A stretch of 64,000 nt of DNA from Lotus japonicus (taxonomy: Eukaryota > Streptophyta > Magnoliopsida > Fabales > Fabaceae): the NCBI RefSeq assembly GCF_012489685.1, contig NC_080044.1, positions 65,334,732-65,398,731 of the forward strand, in the 5' to 3' direction. Below are positions 53,857-63,755 of the stretch, one piece after another; within the stretch, counting starts at the first letter, position 1; each line of letters begins with the position of its first letter. Both the position numbers and the translations under genes were made by a program. The notes beneath the pieces were generated by a model. It saw nothing but the letters and a program-made list of their open reading frames with translations. It did no database searches and was not told the origin of the DNA.

Positions 53857-56754
53857 ATGGTGAGTCAAACCAGAAGAGCTACTGCAGATGCAACCCAGTT
53901 CCCTCATATGGTAGTTGGTCTAGCAACAGGTCAAAGGGGTCCTGAGAATCCGAATCAAGATCAAGGTCAAGCTCAAGAGCAGATTATTCCGATTGCAGAA
54001 CGGGGCTGTGCCGTTCACTGCGTATATGCTCCTGAGGAACTTCAAGTACTGGCAGAATGGAGATTCGACCTCGACAACCTTGCTACAAATGGGTATGATC
54101 TTCGTCCTGAAGTCCAAGCTCAAGGTTGGGGAAATTACTTCAACAGGCTTCGAGGACCGGTGTATGACAAACTGATCAAGGAATTCTGGAAGCACGCCGA
54201 CTGCGATGATACTCAGGTGGTATCTCACATTCTTGGAAGGAAGATCATCATTACAGAGAAGTCTTTCGTGAATCTGCTGTGTGCAGAAACTGCTCTTGGG
54301 TATCGTTTCCAATTCACTGAATCGAAGCTGAAACCCAAGACGAAGGATGAGACCAACAAGGCCCTGTACACCAATTACAAACCGGGCAAGACTAATTACA
54401 AAGTGATGGACCTTCATCCCAAGCTCAGGATCTGGCACAAGATTTTGCTCAACTGCATACACCAGAGACCAAAGGGCAGTTCCCCAGACTACATCAACTT
54501 CAACCAGAAGGCGATGTTGTTCTTCATCCAAGACAAGAAGAAGATCTGCCTTCCCTACTTCCTGTTCTCCTACTTGAAGGAGTGTATCCGGAAGTCTCGT
54601 ACCACTGCCTCCATCAAGTCAGCAATCAAGTATATTCCCTTTGGGAGACTGTTGTCTGATCTCTTCATTGAGAGTGGCCTCATTCAAGATCTGGTAAATG
54701 CTGGATGCACAGAGGATCTGACCACCATTGTCAGTGATGTCTTCACTGCGAATTCTCTAAAGAAAATGGGCCTAGTCAAGAAGAAGATTGCTCCTGCCCA
54801 TGAAGACACATCTTTTGAAATCAGAAGTAGAAGGGTGCCTCTGAATGACTACCCTCTGTGGACACAGGCAGACAATCCTGAAGCCATTAGGTGCTATGTT
54901 GAAGACCTAAGGGCTCAAGGCTATGAAATTGATCTCGATGAATTCTTCAGCAGACTACCGCCAGCTCCAGAGTTTCCTTCTCCTATCAAGAAGAAAGTTC
55001 AGAGGAAGATGATCCTAGAAGAATCTTCTGAGGAATCAGATGTCCCTCTGACCAAAGGGAAGAAGGCTGGTCAATCCAAGAGAAAACATGATGAAACCAG
55101 CAAGCCAGATGATGGTGATGATGGTGATAATGAGGATGGTCCTCCTTCTCCTAAGAAGAAGAAGAAGCAGGTCAGAATTGTGGTGAAGCCTACTCGGGTG
55201 GAACCAGCTGCTGAAGTGATCAGAAGGATTGAAACTCCTGCCAGAGTGACAAGATCATCAGCACAATCAAGTAAGTCTGCAGTTGCTTCTGATGATGATT
55301 TGAATTTATTTGATGCACTCCCCATATCAGCCATGCTCAAACAATCTTCAAATCCACTCCCTCCTATTCCTGAGTCCCAACCAGCTGCACAAACCACCTC
55401 TCCTCCACATTCCCCAAGGTCTTCATTTTTTCAACCTTCTCCTACTGAAGCACCTATCTGGAATTTGCTCCAGAACCAACCCTCTAGGCCAGATGAACCA
55501 ACCTCTCCCATTACCATCCAGTACAACCCATTAACTTCTGAACCCATCATCCATGAGCAACCAGAGCCTAACCAAACAGAACCTGGACCCAGAACCTCTG
55601 ATCACTCTGTCCCAAGAGCATCAGAACGTCTGGCTCCCAGAACCACGGATACAGACTCTTCCACAGCCCTTACACCTGTATCCTTCCCAACAAATGTTGC
55701 TGACTCTTCTCCTTCCAACAACTCTGAATCCCTTCGAAAATTCATGGAAGTTAGAAAAGAAAAGGTGTCTACCTTAGAAGAATATTACCTCACTTGTCCA
55801 AGCCCTAGGAGATATCCTGGCCCTAGACCTGAACGTCTAGTTGACCCAGATGAACCTATCTTGGCCAATCCTTTACATGAGGCAGACCCTTTGGCTCAAC
55901 AAGCTCACCCTGCCCCTAACCAACAAGAGCCTGTTCAACCAGAACCTGAACCAGAACAATCTGTGTCTAACCACTCCTTAGTTAGATCACCCCATCCTCT
56001 GGTTGAAACTTCAGAACCTCACCTTGGAACCTCTGAACCAAATGCTCAAATGTTTAACATTGGCTCTCCACAAGGTGCCTCTGAAGCTCACAGCAGCAAT
56101 CACCCAGCCTCTCCTGAAACCAACCTCTCTATAATTCCTTACACTCACCTCCGACCCACATCTCTCTCTGAGTGCATCAATATTTTCTATCATGAAGCCT
56201 CATTGATGCTACGCAATGTGCAAGGTCAGACTGACCTAAGCGAGAATGCTGAACATGTGGCTGAAGAGTGGAACAATCTGAGCACTTGGCTAGTGGCTCA
56301 AGTTCCAGTTATGATGCAGCTCCTGCATGCAGAGGGAAGTCAGAGGATCGAGGCTGCAAAGCAAAGGCTTGCTAGAAGGGTGGCTCTTCATGAACAAGAA
56401 CAGAGACATAAGCTACTTGAAGCTATTGAAGAAGCCAAAAGAAGGAAAGAACAAGCAGAAGAAGCTGCACGTCAAGCAGCAGCTCAAGCTGAACAAGCCA
56501 GATTAGAGACAGAACGACTTGAAGCTGAGGCTGAAGCTCTTAGATGCCAAGCACTTGCACCCGTAGTTTTTACTCCTGCTGCTTCTGCTTCCACTCCAGC
56601 CCCTCACGCTGCTCAGAATGTTCCTTCTAGTTCTACACAGCCAAACTCGTCCAGACTCGACATTGTGGAACAACGTCTTGACGCTCATGAGTCTCTGCTG
56701 ATTGAAATGAAGCAAATGATGATGGAACTTCTGCGTCGATCTGATAAACCCTAG
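53857..56754 (+). CDS. Sirevirus env-position ORF, intact, 965 aa
   Basis: The long ORF after pol is typical of legume Sireviruses and is often called env-like; its role is unknown. Three regions are visible. First is a globular N-terminal part (about aa 50-370), which I think matches the domain named putative plant transposon protein; it includes GWGNYFNRLRGPVYDKLIKE and FVNLLCAETALGYRF. Second is a basic/acidic then Pro/Ser/Glu-rich disordered middle (about aa 370-770) with SPKKKKKQVR. Third is a C-terminal coiled coil (about aa 838-898: EAIEEAKRRKEQAEEAARQA), with a second short heptad stretch at the end. I see no signal peptide or clear membrane segment, so an envelope function is not supported. 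It is open although gag and pol are broken. Confidence 0.88.
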   Translation: MVSQTRRATADATQFPHMVVGLATGQRGPENPNQDQGQAQEQIIPIAERGCAVHCVYAPEELQVLAEWRFDLDNLATNGYDLRPEVQAQGWGNYFNRLRGPVYDKLIKEFWKHADCDDTQVVSHILGRKIIITEKSFVNLLCAETALGYRFQFTESKLKPKTKDETNKALYTNYKPGKTNYKVMDLHPKLRIWHKILLNCIHQRPKGSSPDYINFNQKAMLFFIQDKKKICLPYFLFSYLKECIRKSRTTASIKSAIKYIPFGRLLSDLFIESGLIQDLVNAGCTEDLTTIVSDVFTANSLKKMGLVKKKIAPAHEDTSFEIRSRRVPLNDYPLWTQADNPEAIRCYVEDLRAQGYEIDLDEFFSRLPPAPEFPSPIKKKVQRKMILEESSEESDVPLTKGKKAGQSKRKHDETSKPDDGDDGDNEDGPPSPKKKKKQVRIVVKPTRVEPAAEVIRRIETPARVTRSSAQSSKSAVASDDDLNLFDALPISAMLKQSSNPLPPIPESQPAAQTTSPPHSPRSSFFQPSPTEAPIWNLLQNQPSRPDEPTSPITIQYNPLTSEPIIHEQPEPNQTEPGPRTSDHSVPRASERLAPRTTDTDSSTALTPVSFPTNVADSSPSNNSESLRKFMEVRKEKVSTLEEYYLTCPSPRRYPGPRPERLVDPDEPILANPLHEADPLAQQAHPAPNQQEPVQPEPEPEQSVSNHSLVRSPHPLVETSEPHLGTSEPNAQMFNIGSPQGASEAHSSNHPASPETNLSIIPYTHLRPTSLSECINIFYHEASLMLRNVQGQTDLSENAEHVAEEWNNLSTWLVAQVPVMMQLLHAEGSQRIEAAKQRLARRVALHEQEQRHKLLEAIEEAKRRKEQAEEAARQAAAQAEQARLETERLEAEAEALRCQALAPVVFTPAASASTPAPHAAQNVPSSSTQPNSSRLDIVEQRLDAHESLLIEMKQMMMELLRRSDKP

Positions 56755-56860
56755 CTTTAGGATCTCTTCGTTTTGATTTCTTTTTCTTTATCTGTGTTTT
56801 ATTTCGTTAACCTCTGGCTCTTTCTTGTTAATCTTTACTTTGCTCGTTTGTGATTATCTA

Positions 56861-56861
<1 letters not shown>

Positions 56862-56893
<32 letters not shown>
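56862..56893. repeat. (AT)n microsatellite in Sirevirus 3' region
   Basis: An uninterrupted AT dinucleotide run of about 15 units between the env-position ORF and the antisense ORF. Confidence 0.9.
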
Positions 56894-56895
<2 letters not shown>

Positions 56896-56978
56896 GACAT
56901 TATGTTTGCAATTTTTTTTTATTATTATTCATCATAACCGCTTTTACATCATACATTTTCTCTCTTTTTCCTAAAATC

Positions 56979-57371
56979 CTAGAATGGAGGATCCCTCCTC
57001 ATTCTTCTGCACTCCTGGCGCTGCTCTGACCTCTCCTTCTCCAGACGCTCCAGTGCATACTGGATGTTGTTGAGCCTGTCTTTTAGCTAATCCCTCTCCA
57101 GAATCTCTTATGCAGTCTTGAGCTTCTTTTCCAAGATCTCTTTTTCTTCCAGCAGCTTTAGTTCAAGCTGGCTGAGTTCTTGCACCTCCTCCACGAAGGC
57201 GAGAAATTCCCTCAAGTCTCTCTTCAACTCTGGACGCAGGTCCTCCTCCAGCAGTGTCCGTGTTAGCTCTGAGATGGTTGTTGTACCCTCTGGATGCCTA
57301 ATGTTGAGAAACAAGTCCTCCTCAAAGGCTCTCTTTCTCAGGTCCTCTAATGCGATCATGTCTGACGCCAT
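56979..57371 (-). pseudogene. Antisense coiled-coil ORF in the Sirevirus, with two internal stops
   Basis: On the minus strand, ATG at 57371-57369 starts MASDMIALEDLRKRAFEEDL. The frame runs to a TAA at 57110-57108, giving 87 aa. The same frame continues past that stop and a TAG (57089-57087) to a final TAG at 56981-56979. The continued part keeps the same Leu/Glu/Lys/Arg-rich helical composition, so a longer product of about 130 aa is likely in other copies. An ATG at 57413 is in frame but lies only about 4 bp from the TATA box, so it is unlikely to be transcribed. The sequence predicts one coiled coil (ELSQLELKLLEEKEILEKKL). Family not recognised. Confidence 0.6.
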
Positions 57372-57416
57372 TTTTCTCTGGTATGATGTTGTGAAGCTTA
57401 CCCCTCTCTCCAACGC

Positions 57417-57424
57417 TTTATATA
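57417..57424 (-). promoter_or_regulatory. TATA box for the antisense Sirevirus ORF
   Basis: The minus strand reads CCTATATAAAGC, with the TATA core about 46 bp upstream of the ATG at 57371. That spacing fits a short 5' leader. Confidence 0.55.
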
Positions 57425-57610
57425 GGCTTCACTTTCTCTCTGAAAGTTAATGCTCCTACAGTTTCTCGAGGTTAAGTTCTTGGTAACTGACCCTCCTCTT
57501 TACTCCCTTGGCCGGTGGTAAACGTTCTTATCTTGCATTAACTCTTCTATTTATTTCGCCTAACTCTGATTCATGCATCGTTTTCATTTTCTTTAAACTT
57601 AGACCTTCTC

Positions 57611-58165
57611 TAAGGGGGAGTACCTTGTACTTCAAGCTAAGTTTTTCACACCCCAAGCTTTTTGCTTATGACAAAAAGGGGGAGTAAACCCAGTTTTTGA
57701 TGTGTAAGATGTGTTAGTGTGATTTATTTTTCTTTTGGAGAATTTAAGAGTTCCACCTTTATGACCATAGATGTGTCACTGGGCAAATACAAGGAATACA
57801 TTTCACTTCTTCTGAAGTGATTCTAATTTGACTCTGATACCCAAGACTCTGATACCTTGTCCGTGACTCTGATTACTTATGCGCTCTGATTACTCTATTT
57901 TCATCTATGTCATAAGTTTTTCACTCTGAACTCTTATATCATTTAGCTCAGAATCTAGACTTTACTAATGTTTTCATCAAGTATTAGATTCAGGGGGATC
58001 TAAGCTCAGAATCAAGCAGTGACTTGAATTCAGAATGAGCAAGATAAACTATTCACATCAGGATAAGTCTTGTTCTATATCTCTAAACTCTGAGTGAATT
58101 CAGTTTAATGTTTAAGAATTGTTCATCAAAAATCTTAGTTTTGTCATCATCAAAAAGGGGGAGAT
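57611..58165 (+). other. Sirevirus 3' non-coding region with three polypurine-like tracts
   Basis: AAGGGGGAG occurs at 57612-57620, 57676-57684 and 58156-58164. The last one (CAAAAAGGGGGAGAT) abuts the 3' LTR and is the expected plus-strand primer. Multiple polypurine tracts are a known Sirevirus feature (Bousios and colleagues, from memory). Confidence 0.75.
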
Positions 58166-59375
58166 TGTAAGATCAAGTTTTGATCTAGTAGTACAACTCT
58201 ATGTTTTGATGATTACAAGTTAACCTTTTGATATGAACAATTGTGGTACTCTAACGTGTTTTTCTGAGTGTGCTATTCACAGGCTCTGACCTCAACTCAA
58301 TCTCACACAAATCAGAAGCACTGTGTATAAAGAGCGACCCAAGCAACGCTTTCGCATTCACCATGTTCAGTATGAACAGTGGAAAAGCTTCAGAAGTTCT
58401 GAAGTTATACAAACTCTGATGTGGACTCAGTCACTAGAAGTTCTGAAGATTCAGAAGGTCTGATAACCAAGAAACACTGAAGGCTGAGATATTCTGATGG
58501 TGTAGAAGACTCTGAAGATCCAGAAGCTGATTAGTGAAATTCTGATGTCCAGAAGCAAGATACTCTGAAGACCATGTACTTCCCTCTGAGTTCAGAATCA
58601 GAAGAAACAATGGTCAGAGGATCTGGGCTTTCCCTCTGACTCTGATCAACCGGCTTCACAAGTTCCAACATGAAGCTTTCTCCTGATCAGAAGTCTCCTA
58701 GGTTTAAAGGTCAAGTCGCTATCCAAGTACAAAAGCAACTGTACCTTCCTGACGACCTACCTAACAGTCTCAGACACAGCAGAAGCTGGATTTTCCAGAA
58801 CTGCCCTCCAACGGTAGCATTTCCCATGCAACGCTCAACCCTAATCCTTGGAGTATATAAAGAGGCTGAAGACTGAAAGAAGCGGCTAGAAGCATTCACA
58901 TACGCGCAAGACAAATTCAAATTCTTCTAAGCTTTCTTTCATCTGAAATTCATTGAGTTTACTATTAGCTTTTTAGAAGCAAATCTCTTGTAAACAATTC
59001 TTTGATAAACAGTTTGTTTAGTTCCTTTAGGAGATCAAGGTTGATCGGATCCTAGAGAAGACTAAGAGAGTGAATCTTAGTGTGAGCTAAGTCAGTGTAA
59101 TTGTTAGTCACTTGTAGGTTTCAAGTGCAGTTGTAACTCTTACCTGATTAGTGGATTGCCTTCATTCTAAGAAGGAAGAAATCACCTTAACGGGTGGACT
59201 GGAGTAGCTTGAGTGATTTATCAAGTGAACCAGGATAAAATCCTTGTGTGCTTTTCTATCTCTTATCTTTAGCACTTAAGTTCTCGAAAGATTTGTCAAA
59301 ATCTTTAAGGTGGAAGCTTTATCTTGAAAACGTTATTCAAACCCCCCCCCCTTTCTACCGTTTTTCATACCTTCA
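58166..59375 (+). repeat. Sirevirus 3' LTR
   Basis: It matches 47233-48439 at about 98.8% by my count and has a longer C-run (about 59342-59351). It ends CATACCTTCA followed by the GCCTT duplication. Confidence 0.95.
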
Positions 59376-59380
59376 GCCTT

Positions 59381-60879
59381 GTGGCAGAGGGTGCTCTGTG
59401 GGAAATATGGGTTGCCTATGGAATTAATATCTTTTAATTTGGATATTTTAGCATCTACAAATATGTCTACCCCTCTAGCTGATGTGTGTGCAGTTTAGCG
59501 CGAAAGTGGGCTGGTTGGGAGTGTGTTCAAAGATGGCTTAGCTTGTCAAGTTGGAAGGGGGGTAGGTGTTTTATTCTGGATAGATCATTGGGCGGGCTCA
59601 GGTCCTTTTAGGCTTGTATTCCCTCGTGTATTTGCTCTAGCTGCGAATAAGAGAGCTACGATCAGGGAGTGTGGGGTGGTTACAGGGTCTCAGTGGGTAT
59701 GGAATATAGCTTTTTTGAGGGAATTTTTGGGCTGGGAACGTCAACAGTATGAAGAGTTACAGTGTGTCCTGAATCAGTTGGTTCCAAAGCAGGGAGCCCG
59801 AGCAGAAGCAGACATCATGGTATGGAAGCATGACAATATGTTTACTGTTAAATCTCTATGTTCTGTAGTTGAGGCACGATGGTTCACAGAGGACGGTTGG
59901 TCAATTCCTAAAGTATTAAGGCCTATTTTACCTTCAAAAATTGTTTTATTTTTGTGGCAGGTGCAGAAGAATAGAATTGCTACTAAAGAGAATTTGCAGC
60001 GTCGTGGTGTAGTTTTGGAGGGGGGGGGTGGAGTGTGTTTTTTGCATGACTGCACCTGAGACTGTGGCACATCTTTTTATGCATTGTCCTAAGGTTTGGC
60101 ATTTATGGACATCAGTGTTATTTAGGGAAGGAGTTTGGTGGGTGATGCCAGAATCGATTCCGGATCTTTTGGAAGTTTGAGTATCAATGCGGAGAACAAC
60201 CTCAAGAGTTTTGTGAGATTTGATTCCCTATGCGATGTGTTGGGTATTATGGTTGGCTAGAAATAATGTGATTTTTAATGACAAACTTTTTGATGCAGAG
60301 GAAGCATGGGAGTCTCATATATTTATGATGTTCACCTGGATAAAAGCATGGTGGAAGGATTGTCCATATGGGGCAGATCAATTTGCTAGAGGTTTTACAA
60401 GAATTGATATTCAAGGGAAGGTTGGTTTTCGTCAAGTGGTACCTTGGAAACCTCCTCACGGTATGAATTTAAAGTTTAATGTTGATGGGTCTTTTCAATC
60501 TGGCAGTGCTGGAATTGGTGGAATTCTAAGGAATAGTGGGGGAAGTGTGATAGGTAAATTCTCAAGGAAAGTTGAGGTTCAGAGAGCTGATGAGGCTGAG
60601 GTTTTGGCCATTTTGTATGCTCTCCTGTTTTGTCAGCAATACATGATTTTTTCAGTGGAAGTGGAGAGTGATTCTATTCTTGCAGTTGGTTGGGTGAGAG
60701 GGGAAAAGCAGAGACCTTGGAAGCTGGCAAATGAGCTAAACATGATTGATTACTTGATGCCACTTGTCAAGTGCATTGGAGTGAAGCATATATTACGGGA
60801 AGGGAATGCAGAGGCAGATGAGTTGGCCAAGCAAGGTTGCTTTTGTATGGAACCGGTTTGGCTATTCTTAGGGTGCTAG
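59381..60879 (+). pseudogene. LINE B ORF2 C-terminal part: zf-RVT region and RNase H
   Basis: It continues the RT ORF across the duplicated GCCTT (LWQRVLCGKYGLPMEL). A TAG at about 59497-59499 and a shift in the G-run at 60021-60028 break the frame. The zf-RVT part includes FTVKSLCSVVEARW and KIVLFLWQVQKNRIATKENL. The RNase H part (60220-60879) is open: FNVDGSFQSGSAGIGGILRN, DEAEVLAILYAL, VEVESDSILAV and GNAEADELAKQG carry the expected acidic residues. Confidence 0.9.
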
Positions 60880-61059
60880 ATACATTGGTGCAATTCACTG
60901 TTTTAGTTTTCTTTTTGCTGTAGGAAATCTAATATAAGCTGAAGAACAAATTGGTGCATTTGGTAGCTTATGTAGATTCTTGGTTGCTGAACTTGCTGCT
61001 GAGTTGTAGATTGACGAATGCGTCACAAATGGAATTTTTGTAATTGATGTCGTTGTTGA

Positions 61060-61290
61060 AGTAAACAATGCTGTTGCTGTTTTTACTGTTGTTGTTGGCT
61101 GTTATCACTGTTACTGCTGTTTCTGTTTTGCTGTTGCTGTTGAAATTCTGTTGCTGTTGCTGTTGCTGTTGCTGTCGCTGTTGGCTGTTGCTGAAATTCG
61201 AAAATTATAACAATGCTGGTGCTGTTGCTGTTGCTGAATTCCGAAAATAATAAGCTTGTTGGTGCGGTTTTGTTGTTGTTGCAGCTGTAT
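61060..61290. repeat. TGTTGC-type simple repeats in the LINE B 3' UTR
   Basis: The stretch is dominated by TGTTGC, TGCTGT and TGTTGT units, with two interspersed copies of TGAAATTCGAAAAT or a variant. The repeat forms part of the LINE's 3' UTR, upstream of its poly(A). Confidence 0.8.
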
Positions 61291-61671
61291 TATGGTGCTG
61301 TTCTTGTCTGATGTTTGTTGCACTACGAACATGCATAGTCTGGCTCTTCTGGGATCTTTAATTTCCTGTACTTCTCCCAACTACGCTATATTAGCTTTTT
61401 CATGCTTGTAGGGGCTATTTTCGTTTGAATCTTGTTGTGAAATGGTTATCCCAAGATTGTGGTACTCTTTTTCCTTGCTAGGTTTTTATCCCATTGGGTT
61501 TTTCCTAGCAAGATTTTAATGAAGCTCTCTCTTGAGAATTCGGTTGTGCCATTTTGCAGGTTGGTGGTGGGTTTTTATTTCTCAGCCTCATGTAACTTGT
61601 ACTTTGCCTGTTTTGCTTCTTTGGCTCAGGCTATTTCATTATTAATATATCTTTCATTTTCAAAAAAAAAA

Positions 61672-62264
61672 TTTATTCAATTTTTTAAAACAAAAAATAG
61701 TTTTTAGAAACTTTAATAAAAAAGGCCCTTAATAATTTCATTATTATAAATTCTTATAAGTATAATATTTTATCAAAATAAATAAATAATGGAATTGAAA
61801 AATAAATTCAATTTTTTTTTATCTTTAACGGATGTTCTCGCCCGTTTGAGAAAGTAAAAAAATATAGGTATTCCTTACAAAAAAGACTTTTTTAAGATCG
61901 GACTTGTATTCTAATTATTACCGGATCTAGTTTGGTTACTACTAGACTAATACTTATTAGTATGCATACAATGTATAAAATGTTTATTGGTTTAAGAAAC
62001 ATTTTTTTGGATAAAAAATGCATAATTTGTTTATCAGAGAATACTTTTTGGTTTAATTTTAGTATTTAAATTAAGAAAAAGTGTTTGTGCAAATATATAG
62101 TAGCATAACACATGTGTTTGTGCAAATATATAGTAGCATTCCTCCTCTAAGAAAAACACACGTGAATAAGAATAAAGACAAGATTAAAAAAAAAAATTAA
62201 CCGTTTTTCATTGAAAAATGAATATAAATAATGACTATTTTTCACTTGGCACACACAATTTTTC
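61672..62264. other. AT-rich intergenic DNA after LINE B
   Basis: No gene recognised. A 27-bp direct repeat (CATGTGTTTGTGCAAATATATAGTAGCAT region and its copy) lies at about 62083-62138. Confidence 0.4.
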
Positions 62265-62268
62265 CTTT

Positions 62269-62498
62269 ACATTCTATTCTCTGAAGAAGACTCAAGGTTG
62301 AGCATGTAGCCCTCCCCTCAATTTTCATCCACCATTGGAGTTAAGCTTACACTTACTTATTGCTTGCACAACACAAGGTCATAGTAGTTTTCCTTTCACT
62401 TTGAGGTTCTTAGATGGTACCATGTAGATTGATTGTGATATTGAAGAGCTTATAGGGGTTACTCAATTCAATGTTTACTTTACGGTGCAAATGGGTAT
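62269..62498. repeat. Direct repeat, copy 1 (matches 63719-64000)
   Basis: From CTATTCTCTGAAGAAGACTC to TTTACGGTGCAAATGGG it matches 63721-63990 closely, apart from an extra stretch in copy 2 near 63870-63910. It includes the last coding codons (LFS.EDSRLSM stop) of the broken gene downstream, so a tandem duplication involving that gene is likely. Confidence 0.8.
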
Positions 62499-63182
62499 TT
62501 TTTTCTTATGACCTATGTTTAAAAAGATTGATGCTCGCAAGGTGTTTGTTAAAATGCTTAGTTAATAGAATGTTTAGCTAGTGTGTGATTGGGTAAGAGA
62601 TTGTTAAGGATCTTTGTAAATTTGATGTCAAAAGATTTTTCCAATTTGAGTACCCCAATTAAATGGTTTGCATCCAATTTGAATATATATACTTCCAAGA
62701 TTAAGGTAGCAAGAAACAGAAATAAAGAATAGGGGAAGAAACAGAGATACGAAAAACAGGGAAAGGGAAAAAAGCATTGGTGAAGCATGGGTGAGTGATA
62801 TCGTTGTGACCATGAAGTATGTTCCAGACTTTCATTATATCACAAATGCAACGTTGTGATCATGATTGAGAAAGTGTCACAAATGCTTTGCCTATGTCGT
62901 TGTGATGCCAAGCATCTTCCTGACTTCCCTTTAGAGTATAATTTAAAGAGCATGTTATATAGCTATTTGATATTCAATCTATCATAGTCGGTGCACTGTT
63001 AAGTATCCTCTTCATATGTACCTTAGATGCATGAAATGCACATCATATTGTTTTTTCCAAATCTATTGTTTGTTTTACTGTGCAAATGAGCAGTTGTTTG
63101 TTGAAATGCTTAGTGCGTGATTGTGTTGAGTGATTATCTTTGCAAATTTGATGCAAATACAAATTCTAAATCAAGGTCAACA
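62499..63182. other. Spacer between repeat copies
   Basis: 62520-62640 and 63070-63160 share diverged blocks (GTTTGTTGAAATGCTTAGT type, TTTGCAAATTTGATG type), which again points to duplicated DNA. No gene is seen apart from the exon that starts at 63183. Confidence 0.4.
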
Positions 63183-63755
63183 ATGGAGCACATTTCAAAC
63201 AAGAAAAGGAAGTACGGTTCAAACAAGAAAAAGAAAGATGCCAAGAAGAAGAAGATAGCCGATGGTAAAGTAGCATCATCTTCGGCTTCGGTGGAGCAGG
63301 TATACCTTCTTTTTTTTCAAAGAAGACAAAGGGGACAAATGACTATTTATAACATAGCAATACAATAATTACTCTTATTTTGTAGGTTGAAGCCAAGACT
63401 CTAATCATTAGCATATTGTACACTAAATCCCCAGAGAATGATAGGTTGCAATGGTGCCATCAGGATGCGTTAACACTCAAAGAAAAACTAACACCACTTG
63501 GATTCATGGACACAAATATATTGATGATGTCAGATAGTTACTAAAGCAAAGAAGAATCAGAATGTCCTAGTATACATTGGAAGTCATGGTGTTCTTGATG
63601 ATTATAACAATGAGATTTTAGCATCAGATGGAGACGTGGTTAAGGGTAAGTATTTTGCACAATTTGGAAATTTGTTACAAAACCATTGAGTAATACAACT
63701 TTTTTCCTTTGACAGATGAGCTATTCTCTCAAGAAGACTCAAGGTTGAGTATGTA
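63183..63755 (+). pseudogene. Metacaspase-like (caspase-fold) gene fragment, frameshifted
   Basis: Three exon-like blocks. 63183-63299 encodes a Lys-rich start (MEHISNKKRKYGSNKKKKDA). 63386 to about 63646 reads VEAKTLIISILYT, then WCHQDALTLKEKLTPLGF, then after a frameshift near 63540 NVLVYIGSHGVLDDYNNEIL and ASDGDVV. About 63715-63755 reads DELFSQEDSRLSM, then stop. Donors GTATAC (63300) and GTAAGT (63647) and AG acceptors fit the phases. The order of hydrophobic strand, D-A-L helix, hydrophobic strand with SHG, and SDG resembles the p20 part of metacaspases, whose catalytic His lies in SGHG. Here the region reads GSHG. The catalytic Cys region is absent. Assignment is by pattern only. Confidence 0.45.

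Larger units (their letters stand above)
47233..59375 (+). mobile_element. Sirevirus (SIRE1-like Ty1-Copia) with env-position ORF and antisense ORF, 12,143 bp
   Basis: LTRs of 1207 and 1210 bp (TGTAAGATC...CCTTCA) are flanked by an exact 5-bp duplication GCCTT (47228-47232 and 59376-59380). The primer site matches initiator-Met tRNA. Order is gag, protease, integrase, RT, RNase H (Copia order), a long ORF after pol, an antisense ORF, several AAGGGGGAG tracts, then the 3' LTR. The LTRs differ by about 14 substitutions plus a poly-C length change by my reading, near 1.2%, so insertion is recent. Gag and pol are disabled. Confidence 0.95.
44350..61671 (+). mobile_element. LINE B: second L1-type LINE, 5'-truncated, split by a Sirevirus
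   Basis: It starts with the last 70 codons of ORF1, then has ORF2 endonuclease, RT, zf-RVT and RNase H. A simple-repeat-rich 3' UTR and a short poly(A) after TTTCATTTTC (about 61662-61671) end it. Excluding the 12,143-bp Sirevirus and one target copy, the LINE is about 5.2 kb. The LINE reading resumes at the duplicated GCCTT. Left boundary approximate; an ATTATTCA / TTTATTCA pair at the ends may be a decayed target duplication. Confidence 0.87.

Noticed and set aside
53920..54531. 203-codon minus-strand frame inside the env-position ORF
   Set aside because: It lies entirely opposite the well-supported 965-aa ORF and shows no domain or promoter; it is most likely a shadow.
61068..61250. Leu/Cys/Val-rich frame that looks like a membrane peptide
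   Set aside because: It is the translation of the TGTTGC simple repeat in the LINE 3' UTR.
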